Assembly: GCA_963838805.1 (NCBI GenBank) | Contig: CAWISK010000013.1 | Span: forward strand, 124,001-188,000 | Length of the DNA: 64,000 bases | DNA from: CAVRQM01 sp963838805 | GTDB taxonomy: Bacteria > Pseudomonadota > Alphaproteobacteria > Acetobacterales > Acetobacteraceae | Direction of reading: 5' to 3' | Made by a program: the position numbers and the translations under genes | Part shown: piece by piece, positions 55,213 through 63,981 of the stretch | How positions within the stretch are numbered: position 1 is the stretch's first letter | Layout: the number at the start of each line of letters is the position of its first letter | Notes under the pieces: generated by a model | What the model was told of the DNA's origin: nothing | Database searches by the model: none | The model's input: the letters and a program-made list of their open reading frames with translations, nothing else

Positions 55213-55357
55213 GGCGAGAAGTCTGCTCCATCGGGGACGGGCCGCCCGTCACGCTCACGGCCGGCCCGGCGGCGGCGGAGAATGGCGATAAGCCCCCCTA
55301 TGCGCAACAGGCCGCTTCGGACCATACCCTGAGGGGGCAATTCCTGGAGAGGGTTTC

Positions 55358-56356
55358 ATGCAGGCGTCAAGGCCCGCTGACCGGCTGCGCGTGGGGGTTG
55401 CGGGTTGCGGCCATTTCGGCCGGTTCCACGCGCTGAAGCTCGCCGCCGCCGGGCGGGCGACCCTGGTTGGCGTGCATGACCCGGATTCAGGCCGCGCCGC
55501 GGCGCTGGCGCGCGAGACCGGCAGCAGCAGCCTGACCTGGGAGGCGTTGCTGGCGGCGGTGGACGCGGTGGTCGTCGCTGCCCCGGCCGAGGCGCATTTT
55601 CCGCTGGCAGCACGGGCGCTGCACGCCGGGCGGCACGTGCTGGTGGAGAAGCCGATCGCCGCGACCCTGGACGAGGCCGATGCCCTGGCGGGCCTCGCCG
55701 CCGAGCGCGGGCTCGTGCTGCAGGTCGGCCATCTGCTGCGCTATTCGGCCGAGCATCAGGCGATCAGCGCGCGGATGCGCCGGCCACTCTACCTGGACTG
55801 CGTGCGCATCGCCCCGTTCAAGCCGCGCGGCACCGATGTCTCGGTGATCCTGGACCTGATGATCCACGACCTCGATCTGGTGCTGGCGCTGGTGGACAGC
55901 CCGATCGCCAGCGTGGACGCGGTGGGCGCACCCGTCGCGAGCACCCACGAGGACATCGCCAATGCGCGCGTGCGCTTCGAGAACGGCTGTGTCGCGACGA
56001 TCACGGCGAGCCGCATCTCGCTCAAGACCGAGCGGAAGATGCGCCTGTTCAGCCAGGAGGGCTACATGTCGGTCGATTTCACCGCACGCAAGCTGATGAT
56101 GATCGGCCGCGAGCGCGGCCTGCCCATTCCCGGCACCGGTGGCGGTCGCATCGAGGAGACCACGTGGCGCGAGCACGACGCGCTCGAAGCCGAGCACGCG
56201 GCGTTCCTGGCGTCGGTGCTGGACAAGGCTCCCGTGGTGGTCGATGCCGCCGCCGGACGGCGGGCGCTGGCGGCGGCGCTGGCCGTGACCGACAGCATGG
56301 CGGCGTCGCGCCGGCTGGCCGAGGCGTCCGGGCTGATCCGCGCCGACGCCTCGTGA
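55358..56356 (+). CDS. Gfo/Idh/MocA family oxidoreductase
   Basis: 332-residue NAD(P)-dependent dehydrogenase acting on sugars or inositol-like substrates. The Rossmann motif is VGVAGCGHFGRFHALKLA; the cofactor/substrate Lys is in HVLVEKPIAATLDEADALA (Glu-Lys-Pro); the second half has SVILDLMIHDLDLVLALV with the conserved Asp-x3-His pair. It precedes a transporter and iolE/SDR genes by 57 bases, and may belong to that catabolic unit; similar genes also occur next to lipid A genes in Acetobacteraceae. Confidence 0.88.
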   Translation: MQASRPADRLRVGVAGCGHFGRFHALKLAAAGRATLVGVHDPDSGRAAALARETGSSSLTWEALLAAVDAVVVAAPAEAHFPLAARALHAGRHVLVEKPIAATLDEADALAGLAAERGLVLQVGHLLRYSAEHQAISARMRRPLYLDCVRIAPFKPRGTDVSVILDLMIHDLDLVLALVDSPIASVDAVGAPVASTHEDIANARVRFENGCVATITASRISLKTERKMRLFSQEGYMSVDFTARKLMMIGRERGLPIPGTGGGRIEETTWREHDALEAEHAAFLASVLDKAPVVVDAAAGRRALAAALAVTDSMAASRRLAEASGLIRADAS

Positions 56357-56413
56357 CAGCTGGTCTGCAATCGCCGAAAGTGTCGCGGCGACGCAAGGGG
56401 GAACGTAAACCGG

Positions 56414-57266
56414 ATGGCGCGGCGGATTTGGCCGATTGCGGCCGTGCTGGCGATGCTGCTGGTGATCTGGTACGCGGCCGCGCTGTGGCTCAATTTCGAC
56501 CAGGCGCAGGCGCTGGCCGATGAGGGCGCCTCCGCCCGCGACGTGCTGTTCTCCACGCTCTGGCTCGATCGGCCGCTGCTACCGGCGCCGCATCAGATCG
56601 CGACTCGAGCTGTACGACAGCATCGCGCTGCATCCGGTCCTGTCGCCAAAGAACCTGCTGTTCCATGCCGGCGTCACGGCCGGCGCCGCCTTCGCTGGTT
56701 TCCTGATCGCCATCGCGCTCGGCATGGCGCTCGCCGTCGCCATCGTGCATGTGCGTGCGCTGGATCGTTCGCTGATGCCCTGGATCGTCGCCAGCCAGAC
56801 TGTGCCGGTGCTGGCGATCGCGCCGATGGTCGTGGTGGTGCTGGGCAATATCGGCCTGACGGGGCTGCTGCCTAAGGCGCTGATCGCGGGCTATCTCAGC
56901 TTCTTCCCGGTGGCGACCGGCATGGTGAAGGGATTGCGCTCGCCGGATCCGATGCAGCGCGACCTGATGCGCACCTATGACGCATCGACCGGGCAGGTGC
57001 TGGAGAAGCTGCGCTGGCCGGCGTCGATGGCGTTCCTGTTCCCCAGTCTGAAGGTGGCCGCGGCACTCTCCCTGGTCGGCGCGATCGTGGCCGAGTTGCC
57101 GACCGGAGCACAGGCGGGGCTGGGCGCGCGGCTGCTGACCGGTTCGTATTATGGCCAGACGTTGCAGATTTGGGCGGCGCTGGTGATGGCATCCGTGCTG
57201 GCGTTGCTGGCGACCGGGGCGGTCAGTGCGGCGCAGGCGGCGTTGTACGGGCACGGCGGCGGTTGA
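56414..57266 (+). CDS. ABC transporter permease, nitrate/taurine/thiY class (one frameshift)
   Basis: About 283 residues. The first frame begins with ARRIWPIAAVLAMLLVIWYA; the second, from about 56600, carries HAGVTAGAAFAGFLIAIALG, SQTVPVLAIAPMVVVVLG and the EAA-like loop YLSFFPVATGMVKGLRSPDP. The frames join at about 56595-56612; the span is 3n+1. It resembles permeases of pyrimidine-precursor and riboflavin-precursor importers. Overall two permeases and one binding protein are present but no ATPase. Confidence 0.85.
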
Positions 57267-57314
57267 GGGCAGGGCCCCACCCGGGGTGAGGGAAGGCTCC
57301 CCCCCTGGAGGGGG

Positions 57315-58091
57315 ATGGCGGGCGTCATGACGCGCCTGCGTAACCTCGGCCCGCCGCTGCTGTTCGGGCTGGCGTCCTGGCCGCCTGGCAGGTCGTCTGC
57401 ATCGGTTTCGGCGTCCCGCGTATCCTGCTGCCGCCGCCGTCCGCCATCGTTGCGGCGTTTCCCACGCATTTCTCGATGCTTGCCGCCGATTTCGTGCAGA
57501 CGGTGCTGCGCTCGGTCGTCCCCGGGCTGGATCATCGGCTGCGGCAGCGGGCTGCTGGCGGCCGTCGCGCTGGATCGCTCGCATTTCCTGCGCGCCGGCG
57601 TGCTGCCGCTGGGCGCCCTGGTCAGCGCCATGCCGATCGTGGGCGTCGCCCCCATCATGGTCATGTGGTTCGGCTTCGACTGGCAGAGCAAGGCCGCCGT
57701 CGTCGTCATCATGACCTTCTTCCCGATGCTGGTGAACGCGACCGCGGGACTCGCCGAAGCCGGGGTGATGGAACGCGACCTGATGCGCAGCTACGGCGCC
57801 GGCTACTGGCAGACTTTCTTTCAGCTACGCCTGCCGGCTGCCATGCCCTTCGTGTTCAACGCGCTTAAGCTGAACGCGACCCTGGCGCTGATCGGTGCCA
57901 TCGTGGCCGAGTTCTTCGGCACGCCGATCGTCGGCATGGGCTTTCGCATCAGCACCGAAGTCGCCAGGATGAATCTCGACGTCGTCTGGGCGGAGATCGT
58001 GCTGGCGGCACTGTCGGGCGGTGCGGCGTTCGCGCTGCTGGGGCTGGCGGAGCGGGCGGTCACGTTCTGGCATCCGTCATTCCGTAACTGA
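57315..58091 (+). CDS. ABC transporter permease, nitrate/taurine/thiY class (two frameshifts)
   Basis: 258 residues. The N-terminus TRLRNLGPPLLFGLASW is followed, in another frame from about 57378, by AAWQVVCIGFGVPRILLPPP and FPTHFSMLAADFVQTVLRSV; from about 57527 the first frame resumes with GWIIGCGSGLLAAVALDRSH. Then come GALVSAMPIVGVAPIMVMWF and the EAA-like loop FFPMLVNATAGLAEAG. Two opposite indels preserve total length as a multiple of three. Starts at 57315 (next to a GGAGGGGG) or 57327 are both possible. Confidence 0.83.
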   Translation: MAGVMTRLRNLGPPLLFGLASWPPGRSSASVSASRVSCCRRRPPSLRRFPRISRCLPPISCRRCCARSSPGWIIGCGSGLLAAVALDRSHFLRAGVLPLGALVSAMPIVGVAPIMVMWFGFDWQSKAAVVVIMTFFPMLVNATAGLAEAGVMERDLMRSYGAGYWQTFFQLRLPAAMPFVFNALKLNATLALIGAIVAEFFGTPIVGMGFRISTEVARMNLDVVWAEIVLAALSGGAAFALLGLAERAVTFWHPSFRN

Positions 58092-58112
58092 GAAAAAGGG
58101 GGAGTTCCGGGC

Positions 58113-59117
58113 ATGAAAACATGGTGGGTCGCGGCGGCAGCCGCGGTGCTGCTGGCGCAGGGCAGCGCGCACGCGGCGGACAAGCTGACATTGCAGCTCA
58201 AATGGGTCGCCGACGCGCAGTTCGCCGGCTATTACGTCGCCAAGGCCAAGGGCTTCTATGAAAAGGAAGGGTTGGACGTCACGATCAAGCCGGGCGGCCC
58301 GGACATCAACCCGAGCCAGGTGATGGCCGCGGGAGGTGCCGATGTCGAAGTGGACTGGATGCCCTCGGCGCTCGCCGCGCGCGAAAAGGGGGTGCCCTTG
58401 GTCAACATCGCGCAGATCTTCGAGAAATCCGGCATGGAGCTGACCTGCCGCAAGGATAGCGGCATCACCTCGCCGGAGCAGTTCAAGGGCAAGACGCTCG
58501 GTGTCTGGTTCTCGGGCAACGAGTACCCGTTTCTCGCCTGGATGAGCAAGCTGCACCTGCCTACCAATGGCGGGCCGAATGGCGTGACCGTGCTGAAGCA
58601 GGGCTTCAACGTCGATCCGCTGCTGCAGAAGCAGGCGTCCTGCATCTCGACCATGACCTATAATGAGTACTGGCAGTTGATCGAGGCCGGCATGAAGCCG
58701 TCGCAGCTGCACGTATTCAAATACGAGGATCAGGGCGTCGCCACACTGGAGGACGGGCTCTACACGACCGAGGCGAACCTCAAGAACCCGGCGATGGTCG
58801 ATAAGCTCGCGCGCTTCCTGCGGGCCTCGGTCGAGGGCTGGAAATACGCGATCGCCCACCAGCCTGAGGCGGTGAAGATCGTGCTCGACGCCGACACGAC
58901 CGGCGCGCAGACGCCGGCACATCAGAAGCGGATGATGAGCGAGGTGGCCAAGCTGATCGCCGGCGATCCGCACGGCACCGGCTATCTGGAGCCCGCCGCC
59001 TATGAGCGCACGGTGGACGAGTTGATGAGCGGCGGCAGCGACCCCGTCATCACCAAGAAGCCGGAGGGCGCCTGGACGCACGCCATTTTCGACAAAGCGT
59101 TCGGCAAGCAGGGCTGA
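58113..59117 (+). CDS. ABC transporter substrate-binding protein, NMT1/THI5-like
   Basis: 334-residue periplasmic protein. Signal peptide TWWVAAAAAVLLAQGSAHAA; mature start KLTLQLKWVADAQFAGYYVA, the NMT1/THI5 hallmark in which substrates are pyrimidine or similar ring compounds. Further motifs are GFYEKEGLDVTIKPGGPDIN and EDGLYTTEANLKNPAMVDKL. It follows the two permeases by 21 bases and precedes iolE, so the solute may be an inositol- or sugar-related compound or a vitamin precursor. Intact. Confidence 0.92.
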   Translation: MKTWWVAAAAAVLLAQGSAHAADKLTLQLKWVADAQFAGYYVAKAKGFYEKEGLDVTIKPGGPDINPSQVMAAGGADVEVDWMPSALAAREKGVPLVNIAQIFEKSGMELTCRKDSGITSPEQFKGKTLGVWFSGNEYPFLAWMSKLHLPTNGGPNGVTVLKQGFNVDPLLQKQASCISTMTYNEYWQLIEAGMKPSQLHVFKYEDQGVATLEDGLYTTEANLKNPAMVDKLARFLRASVEGWKYAIAHQPEAVKIVLDADTTGAQTPAHQKRMMSEVAKLIAGDPHGTGYLEPAAYERTVDELMSGGSDPVITKKPEGAWTHAIFDKAFGKQG

Positions 59118-59173
59118 GCAGGCGGAGGGAGCGCCGCGCGGCGCTCCCACTCTGCATCCGTAGGAGAACAGGA

Positions 59174-60082
59174 ATGACCGCGGGCACCATCAGGCTCGGC
59201 GTGGCGCCAATTGCGTGGACCAATAGCGATCTGCCCGAGCTGGGCGGCGAGACGACGCTCGAAACCTGTTTGCAGGAGAGCCGGGCCGCCGGCTTCACCG
59301 GCACCGAGACCGGGGCGAAGTTCCCGATGGATGCCGCCGTGCTGCGGCCGATCCTGCGCGCGCACGATCTGGCGCTGGTGTCGGGCTGGTTCTCCGGCCG
59401 GCTGCTGGAATTGTCGGTGGAGGAGGAGAAGGCGCGCATCGAGAATCAGCTCGCGACATTCGCGGCCCTCGGTGCGCCGGTGCTGATCTATGCCGAGACG
59501 ACCGGCAGCGTACAGGCGCGGCAGGATATGGGTGTCGGCAAGCGGCGGCGGCTGAGCCCGGAGGAGTTCCGCACGCTGGGCTCCAAGATGACGGAGCTGG
59601 CCCGGCACATGGCCGCGCGCGGCGTGCGCATGGCCTATCACCACCACATGGCGACCGTGGTGGAGACCGATGACGAGATCGACGCGCTGATGGCGGCGAC
59701 CGGGCCGGAGGTGGGGCTGCTGGTCGATACCGGCCACAGCCTGTATGCCGGCGGCGACTGGCTGGCTATGACGAAAAAGCACGCGGCGCGCGTCAACCAC
59801 GTCCATTGCAAGGACATCCGCGAGAGCGTGCTGGCGCGCGCGCGTGCGGCCGACATGAGCTTCCTCGATGCCATCCTGGAGGGCGTGTTCACCGTGCCGG
59901 GCGATGGCTGCATCGACTACGACGCCTTTGCCACCACGCTTGCCGGCATCGGTTATGGCGGCTGGGTGGTGGTGGAAGCGGAGCAGGATCCGGTCAAGGC
60001 GCCCCCCTATGAATACGCGCTGAAGGGCCATGCGCATCTGTCGCGCGCCTTCGCCCGCGCGGGCTTCACGATCGAGCAATAG
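59174..60082 (+). CDS. iolE: Myo-inosose-2 dehydratase (IolE) or related sugar-phosphate isomerase-fold enzyme
   Basis: 302-residue TIM-barrel enzyme. IolE dehydrates scyllo-inosose in inositol breakdown. The start RLGVAPIAWTNSDLPELGGE is diagnostic, with FTGTETGAKFPMDAAVL and MAYHHHMATVVETDDEID following. Metal ligands lie in VGLLVDTGHSLYAGG, ARVNHVHCKDIRE and VVVEAEQDP. The adjacent SDR and Gfo/Idh/MocA dehydrogenases supply the two oxidation steps expected around IolE. Other iol genes are absent from the window. Confidence 0.88.
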   Translation: MTAGTIRLGVAPIAWTNSDLPELGGETTLETCLQESRAAGFTGTETGAKFPMDAAVLRPILRAHDLALVSGWFSGRLLELSVEEEKARIENQLATFAALGAPVLIYAETTGSVQARQDMGVGKRRRLSPEEFRTLGSKMTELARHMAARGVRMAYHHHMATVVETDDEIDALMAATGPEVGLLVDTGHSLYAGGDWLAMTKKHAARVNHVHCKDIRESVLARARAADMSFLDAILEGVFTVPGDGCIDYDAFATTLAGIGYGGWVVVEAEQDPVKAPPYEYALKGHAHLSRAFARAGFTIEQ

Positions 60083-60093
60083 GAACCAGAGTG

Positions 60094-60909
60094 ATGGACG
60101 GGAATGCGATGCTCACGGGCAAGATCGCGGCGGTGACTGGCGGCACGCAGGGCCTGGGCGAGGCGATCGCGCGCCTGTTCGCCGCGCGCGGCGCCGCCGG
60201 CATCGTCATCTGCGGGCGCAACACGAAGCGCGGGCAGGCCGTGGCGGACAGCCTGGGCCTGCTCGCGCGTTTCGTCGCGGCCGATCTGGCGCAGGTCGCG
60301 GATTGCCGGCGCGTCGTCGCCGAGGCCGATCGCGCGTTCGGCCGGCTCGACGTGCTGGTGAATGCGGCGGCGATCACCGACCGGGGCACCATTCTCGACA
60401 CCTCGCCCGAGCTGTTCGACACGATGTTCGCGGTCAATGTCCGGGCGCCGTTCTTCCTGATGCAGGATGCTGCGAAGCTGATGCGCCGCGACCGGGTGGC
60501 CGGCTCGATCGTCAATATCCAGAGCATGTCGGCGCATGGCGGTCAGAGCTTCATCACCGCCTATTGCGCGTCGAAGGGCGCGCTCTCGACGCTCACGAAG
60601 AATGTGGCGTTCTCGCTGATGCCCGACCGGATCCGCGTCAATGGGCTGAATATCGGCTGGATGGACTCGCCGGGCGAGGCGGCGATCCAGGCGAAGTATC
60701 ACGATGCCGACCCGGACTGGCTGGCGCAGGCGGAGGCGAAGCAGCCGTTTGGCCGCCTCATCAAGCCGGACGAGGTGGCGCGCGCGGTGGCCTATCTGGC
60801 GAGCGACGAGAGCGGGCTGATGACCGGCGCGGTGATCGATTTCGACCAGCAGGTGAGAGGGGCGGGGGACGCGCCGTCACACCCGCTGCGGCGGCTGGCG
60901 GACGCCTAA
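60094..60909 (+). CDS. Short-chain dehydrogenase/reductase
   Basis: 271-residue NAD(P)-dependent oxidoreductase. Cofactor motif AAVTGGTQGLGEAIARLFAA, the NAA(I) strand VLVNAAAITDRG, catalytic Ser in VNIQSMSAHGG and Tyr-x3-Lys in AYCASKGALSTL. The C-terminal region DEVARAVAYLASDESGLMTG is standard. The substrate is probably the cyclic or open-chain polyol of the iolE pathway. I chose ATG 60094, 11 bases after the iolE stop, over GTG 60091. Confidence 0.92.
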   Translation: MDGNAMLTGKIAAVTGGTQGLGEAIARLFAARGAAGIVICGRNTKRGQAVADSLGLLARFVAADLAQVADCRRVVAEADRAFGRLDVLVNAAAITDRGTILDTSPELFDTMFAVNVRAPFFLMQDAAKLMRRDRVAGSIVNIQSMSAHGGQSFITAYCASKGALSTLTKNVAFSLMPDRIRVNGLNIGWMDSPGEAAIQAKYHDADPDWLAQAEAKQPFGRLIKPDEVARAVAYLASDESGLMTGAVIDFDQQVRGAGDAPSHPLRRLADA

Positions 60910-60980
60910 CCCCACCCGGCGCTCCGCGCCCTTGGTCCGCTCCGCGGCCCAAGCCCCGTGCCGGGGAGGGAAACCCGCCT

Positions 60981-61005
60981 CACCCTCCCCATTGTGGGGA
61001 GGGTG
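60981..61005. terminator. Bidirectional hairpin between convergent genes
   Basis: CACCCTCCCCA (60981-60991) pairs perfectly with TGGGGAGGGTG (60995-61005) around a TTG loop. It lies between the SDR stop and the convergent TPR gene. It belongs to a GC-rich stretch (60910-61030) with further CCCGAAGGGCCGGGTGG symmetry, as in dispersed intergenic repeats of GC-rich alphaproteobacteria. No U-run follows. Confidence 0.6.
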
Positions 61006-61037
61006 GCCCGAAGGGCCGGGTGGCGAACTGCGATTCG

Positions 61038-62396
61038 CTAGGCTCGCCGCCAAACCCGCTCCGCCTCACCCGGCAGGCCAAGGCCGCGGTACACCGACTG
61101 CAACCGCCGCAGCGTCGGAACCGAGTGCGGATTGCCGGCGCGGCGCATCTCCAGCGCCTGCTGGGCCGCGACCATGCGACCGCTGCGCATCAGCGCGTCG
61201 AGCATGATCTGCTCGAACAGGTCGCGCTGCGCGTGGCTGCCGCCGATCTCGGCCATGCGCGGCAGCGCTGGTCCCAGCCGGGCCGCGGCGCGGGCATGAT
61301 CGCCGCGGGCATAGGCCAGCAATCCCTCGCAGGCGGGCACACAGACCTCCATCCACGCCGCGCGCGCGATGGGTGCCGCGTCCGCCGCCGTGGCGCGAAT
61401 ACAGTCCAGCATCGCCTCGGCTTCCCGGCGCCCGGCGCGCGCCAGGCCGTACAGGTACTGCATCGACAGGAACGGCTGCAGGTGGTCGTCCACCCGCGCC
61501 AGCAGATACGGCACCAGCGCCTCCCAGCGGTCGCCCACATCGACACCGGCCAGTTCCAGCCGTGCCAGCAGCGAGACGGCGCCGATCTGGTCCTGCGAAT
61601 ACTCGGGCCAGACGCCCCAGATATGCGTGTCGTAATAGTCGAGTACCGAGCCGGCATCGCCCTGCTCGATCTGCACCAGCGCCAGGTGCCACCAGTTATG
61701 CGTGTGCATGAACGAGTTGAGCCGGGGCCAGCCGTGCTTCACGCCCTCGAGGAATTGCCGGCTCTCATCATTGCGGCCCTGGGTCAGCATGACATGCGCC
61801 AGCGCGTGCTGCGCCCAGGGCTCGTCGGGCTGGAGGTCGAGCGCCGCACGCGCGCTGCGCTCGGCATCCGGCAGCATGTGGCACTGTTCATAGGCAAAGG
61901 CGATCAGCCCGTGCGCGTGGGCGACCTCGTGGTTGGCCTCCAGCACCGGCCCGGCGATCCGGAGCATCCCCGGAGCATCGCCAAGATTGAACAGGTGGTA
62001 CTGGGTGAGCTTGGCGAGCGCCAGCTCGCGCGGATGCTCGACCGCGGCCTGCTCACCGATGGCGATGGCCCGTGCCACATCGCCCTCGACCCAGACGCGC
62101 GCCGCTTCGACCACCATCCGTTCGCGTTCCGTAAGTCCCGGCGCAGACGCTTGCGCACGCGCCGCATAGGGTCGGGCACTGGTCGGTGCCGTGCGTGTCT
62201 CCATCAGCATGTGCAGCATGGCGGCATAGGCCTGCGCCAGCGCGCAGCCGGGATCGGCGTCGGCCGCCCCGATCACCTTCGCCGCGCGGCGCTCATAGCC
62301 GAGAAACCCCTGGGTGAAGTCGTCCAGCGCCCCGCGCGTGCCCTCGCTCGCCCCGGTGATGGCCTGGCCGCGCCAGTCTCGCATCGGTCCTCGCAT
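61038..62396 (-). CDS. Tetratricopeptide-repeat protein, TTC38-like
   Basis: 452-residue, almost wholly helical protein. Repeats are visible at ALAQAYAAMLHMLMETRTAP, AHAHGLIAFAYEQCHMLPDA, PWAQHALAHVMLTQGRNDES, and the family block FMHTHNWWHLALVQIEQGD, which identifies the TTC38-like group. No signal peptide. TPR proteins act as scaffolds; this family has no established role. It starts four bases after the cysK stop region and so is co-transcribed with cysK. Confidence 0.88.
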   Translation of the reverse strand: MRGPMRDWRGQAITGASEGTRGALDDFTQGFLGYERRAAKVIGAADADPGCALAQAYAAMLHMLMETRTAPTSARPYAARAQASAPGLTERERMVVEAARVWVEGDVARAIAIGEQAAVEHPRELALAKLTQYHLFNLGDAPGMLRIAGPVLEANHEVAHAHGLIAFAYEQCHMLPDAERSARAALDLQPDEPWAQHALAHVMLTQGRNDESRQFLEGVKHGWPRLNSFMHTHNWWHLALVQIEQGDAGSVLDYYDTHIWGVWPEYSQDQIGAVSLLARLELAGVDVGDRWEALVPYLLARVDDHLQPFLSMQYLYGLARAGRREAEAMLDCIRATAADAAPIARAAWMEVCVPACEGLLAYARGDHARAAARLGPALPRMAEIGGSHAQRDLFEQIMLDALMRSGRMVAAQQALEMRRAGNPHSVPTLRRLQSVYRGLGLPGEAERVWRRA

Positions 62397-62399
62397 CGG

Positions 62400-63428
62400 T
62401 CACGCCATCCAGGGCGGCGTGGGTAGCCCCTTGCCGCGCAAAAACTCGGGGTTGAACAGCTTGCTCTGATAGCGCCCGCCGCCATCGGCCAGGATGGTGG
62501 CGATGGTGTGGCCCGGCCCCATCTCGCGCGCCACGCGGATCGCGGCGGCCACGTTGATGCCCGCCGAGCCGCCGATGGACAGGCCTTCATGAATCAGCAG
62601 GTCATAGATTTGCTCCAGCGCCTCGGCATCGGGGATGCGCAGCGCGTCGTCGATGACCACGCCCTCGAGGTTGCCGGGCACGCGCGACTGGCCGATCCCC
62701 TCGGTGATCGAGCTGCCCTCGACCGCCAGATCGCCCGACTTGACCCAGCCGTACAGCGCGCTGCCCTCGGGGTCGGCCAGCACGATGCGCACCGACGGAT
62801 TGCGATGCTTCAGCGCCAGGCTGACGCCGGCCAGCGTGCCGCCGGTGCCGCAGGAGCAGGTGAAGGCGTCGATCTTGCCGTGCGTCTGGTGCCAGATTTC
62901 CGGGCCGGTGGTGGCGCGATGACCCTCGCGATTGGCGAGGTTGTCGAACTGATTGGCCCAGAGCGCCCCGGTCCCCTCGGCTAGGCGCTGCGAGACATGC
63001 ACGTAATTGCCCGGATCGCGATACGGCTTGGCCGGCACCAGGCGCAGATCTGCGCCGATCATGCGCAGGAAGTCGATCTTTTCCGCACTCTGCGTCTCCG
63101 GCATGACGATCACGCAGCGATAGCCGCGAGCGCTGCCGACCAGGGTCAGGCCGATGCCGGTGTTGCCGGCGGTGCCCTCGACGATGGTGCCGCCCGGCTT
63201 CAGGCGGCCGGAGGCTTCCGCCTCCTGGATGATGGCCAGCGCCGCGCGGTCCTTGACGGAGCCGCCGGGGTTCATGAACTCGGCCTTGCCCAGGATCGTG
63301 CAGCCGGTCGTCTCCGAGGCAAGGCGCAGGCGGATCAGCGGCGTGTTGCCGATCGCGGTCGCCAGATCATCGGCGACCGGCGGTGCCACGGTCGCGTGTG
63401 CCACGGCATGGGAAGACGTGTGCGGCAT
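62400..63428 (-). CDS. cysK: Cysteine synthase A (O-acetylserine sulfhydrylase)
   Basis: Forms cysteine from O-acetylserine and sulfide. 342 residues, PLP fold type II. The PLP lysine is Lys59 in NPGGSVKDRAAL. Other motifs are EGTAGNTGIGL (phosphate and substrate loop), SCGTGGTLAGVS (PLP phosphate loop) and SIGGSAGINVAAA. The form is closest to CysK/CBS-like proteins with an extended C-terminus. ATG 63428 chosen; an ATG at 63452 is possible. It diverges from the rhodanese gene, a sulfur-metabolism pairing. Confidence 0.95.
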   Translation of the reverse strand: MPHTSSHAVAHATVAPPVADDLATAIGNTPLIRLRLASETTGCTILGKAEFMNPGGSVKDRAALAIIQEAEASGRLKPGGTIVEGTAGNTGIGLTLVGSARGYRCVIVMPETQSAEKIDFLRMIGADLRLVPAKPYRDPGNYVHVSQRLAEGTGALWANQFDNLANREGHRATTGPEIWHQTHGKIDAFTCSCGTGGTLAGVSLALKHRNPSVRIVLADPEGSALYGWVKSGDLAVEGSSITEGIGQSRVPGNLEGVVIDDALRIPDAEALEQIYDLLIHEGLSIGGSAGINVAAAIRVAREMGPGHTIATILADGGGRYQSKLFNPEFLRGKGLPTPPWMA

Positions 63429-63466
63429 GTCGGATCCTGTGGTTGAAACCATGCGGCCGGCGTGCG

Positions 63467-63913
63467 ATGGCCGACGATCCCAGTCAAGCACCGGAGGCGC
63501 AGATGGTCGAGAACGTGAGCCCACGTGATGCGTGGGACGCCCTGCTGGCCGATCCGCAGGCGCAGCTGGTCGATGTGCGCTGCGACGCCGAATGGGTGTT
63601 CGTGGGCGTCCCCGACCTGGCGGAGGCCGGCAAGCAGCCGTACCTGGTGCCGTGGCAGATGTTCCCGGCGATGCAGCTCAACACCGGCTTCGTCGGCGCC
63701 ATGCAGCACGCCGGCGCCAATCCCGAGCAGCATCTGTATTTCATGTGCCGCAGCGGCCAGCGCAGCGCCGCCGCGGCGCAGGCGATGCAGGCGGCCGGCT
63801 TCAGCCATGCCTACAACATCGCCGGCGGATTCGAGGGGCCGCCCGATGCCGAGGGGCACCGAGGTCGCGTTGAAGGCTGGAAAGCGGATGGCCTGCCCTG
63901 GCGGCAGCGATAG
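63467..63913 (+). CDS. Rhodanese-like domain protein
   Basis: 148-residue cytosolic single-domain sulfurtransferase. The N-terminal CH2A-type segment is SPRDAWDALLADPQAQLVDV. The active-site loop is YFMCRSGQRSAAAA with Cys94 as the persulfide carrier, followed by HAYNIAGGFEG. Loop sequence CRSGQR is common in alphaproteobacterial rhodaneses linked to sulfur delivery. Divergent from cysK with a 38-base spacer, so joint regulation is likely. Confidence 0.92.
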   Translation: MADDPSQAPEAQMVENVSPRDAWDALLADPQAQLVDVRCDAEWVFVGVPDLAEAGKQPYLVPWQMFPAMQLNTGFVGAMQHAGANPEQHLYFMCRSGQRSAAAAQAMQAAGFSHAYNIAGGFEGPPDAEGHRGRVEGWKADGLPWRQR

Positions 63914-63942
63914 GGATGGGGACGCCTTGATCCTCCCGGCAT

Positions 63943-63964
63943 CATGCACGATATTCTGTGCATG
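63943..63964. promoter_or_regulatory. Inverted repeat in front of the next gene
   Basis: CATGCAC (63943-63949) and GTGCATG (63958-63964) are exact complements around ATATTCT plus one base. The position between the rhodanese stop and a likely start at 63982 suits an operator overlapping a promoter. The regulator is unknown. Confidence 0.4.
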
Positions 63965-63981
63965 ACAGCATGGAGACGGTC

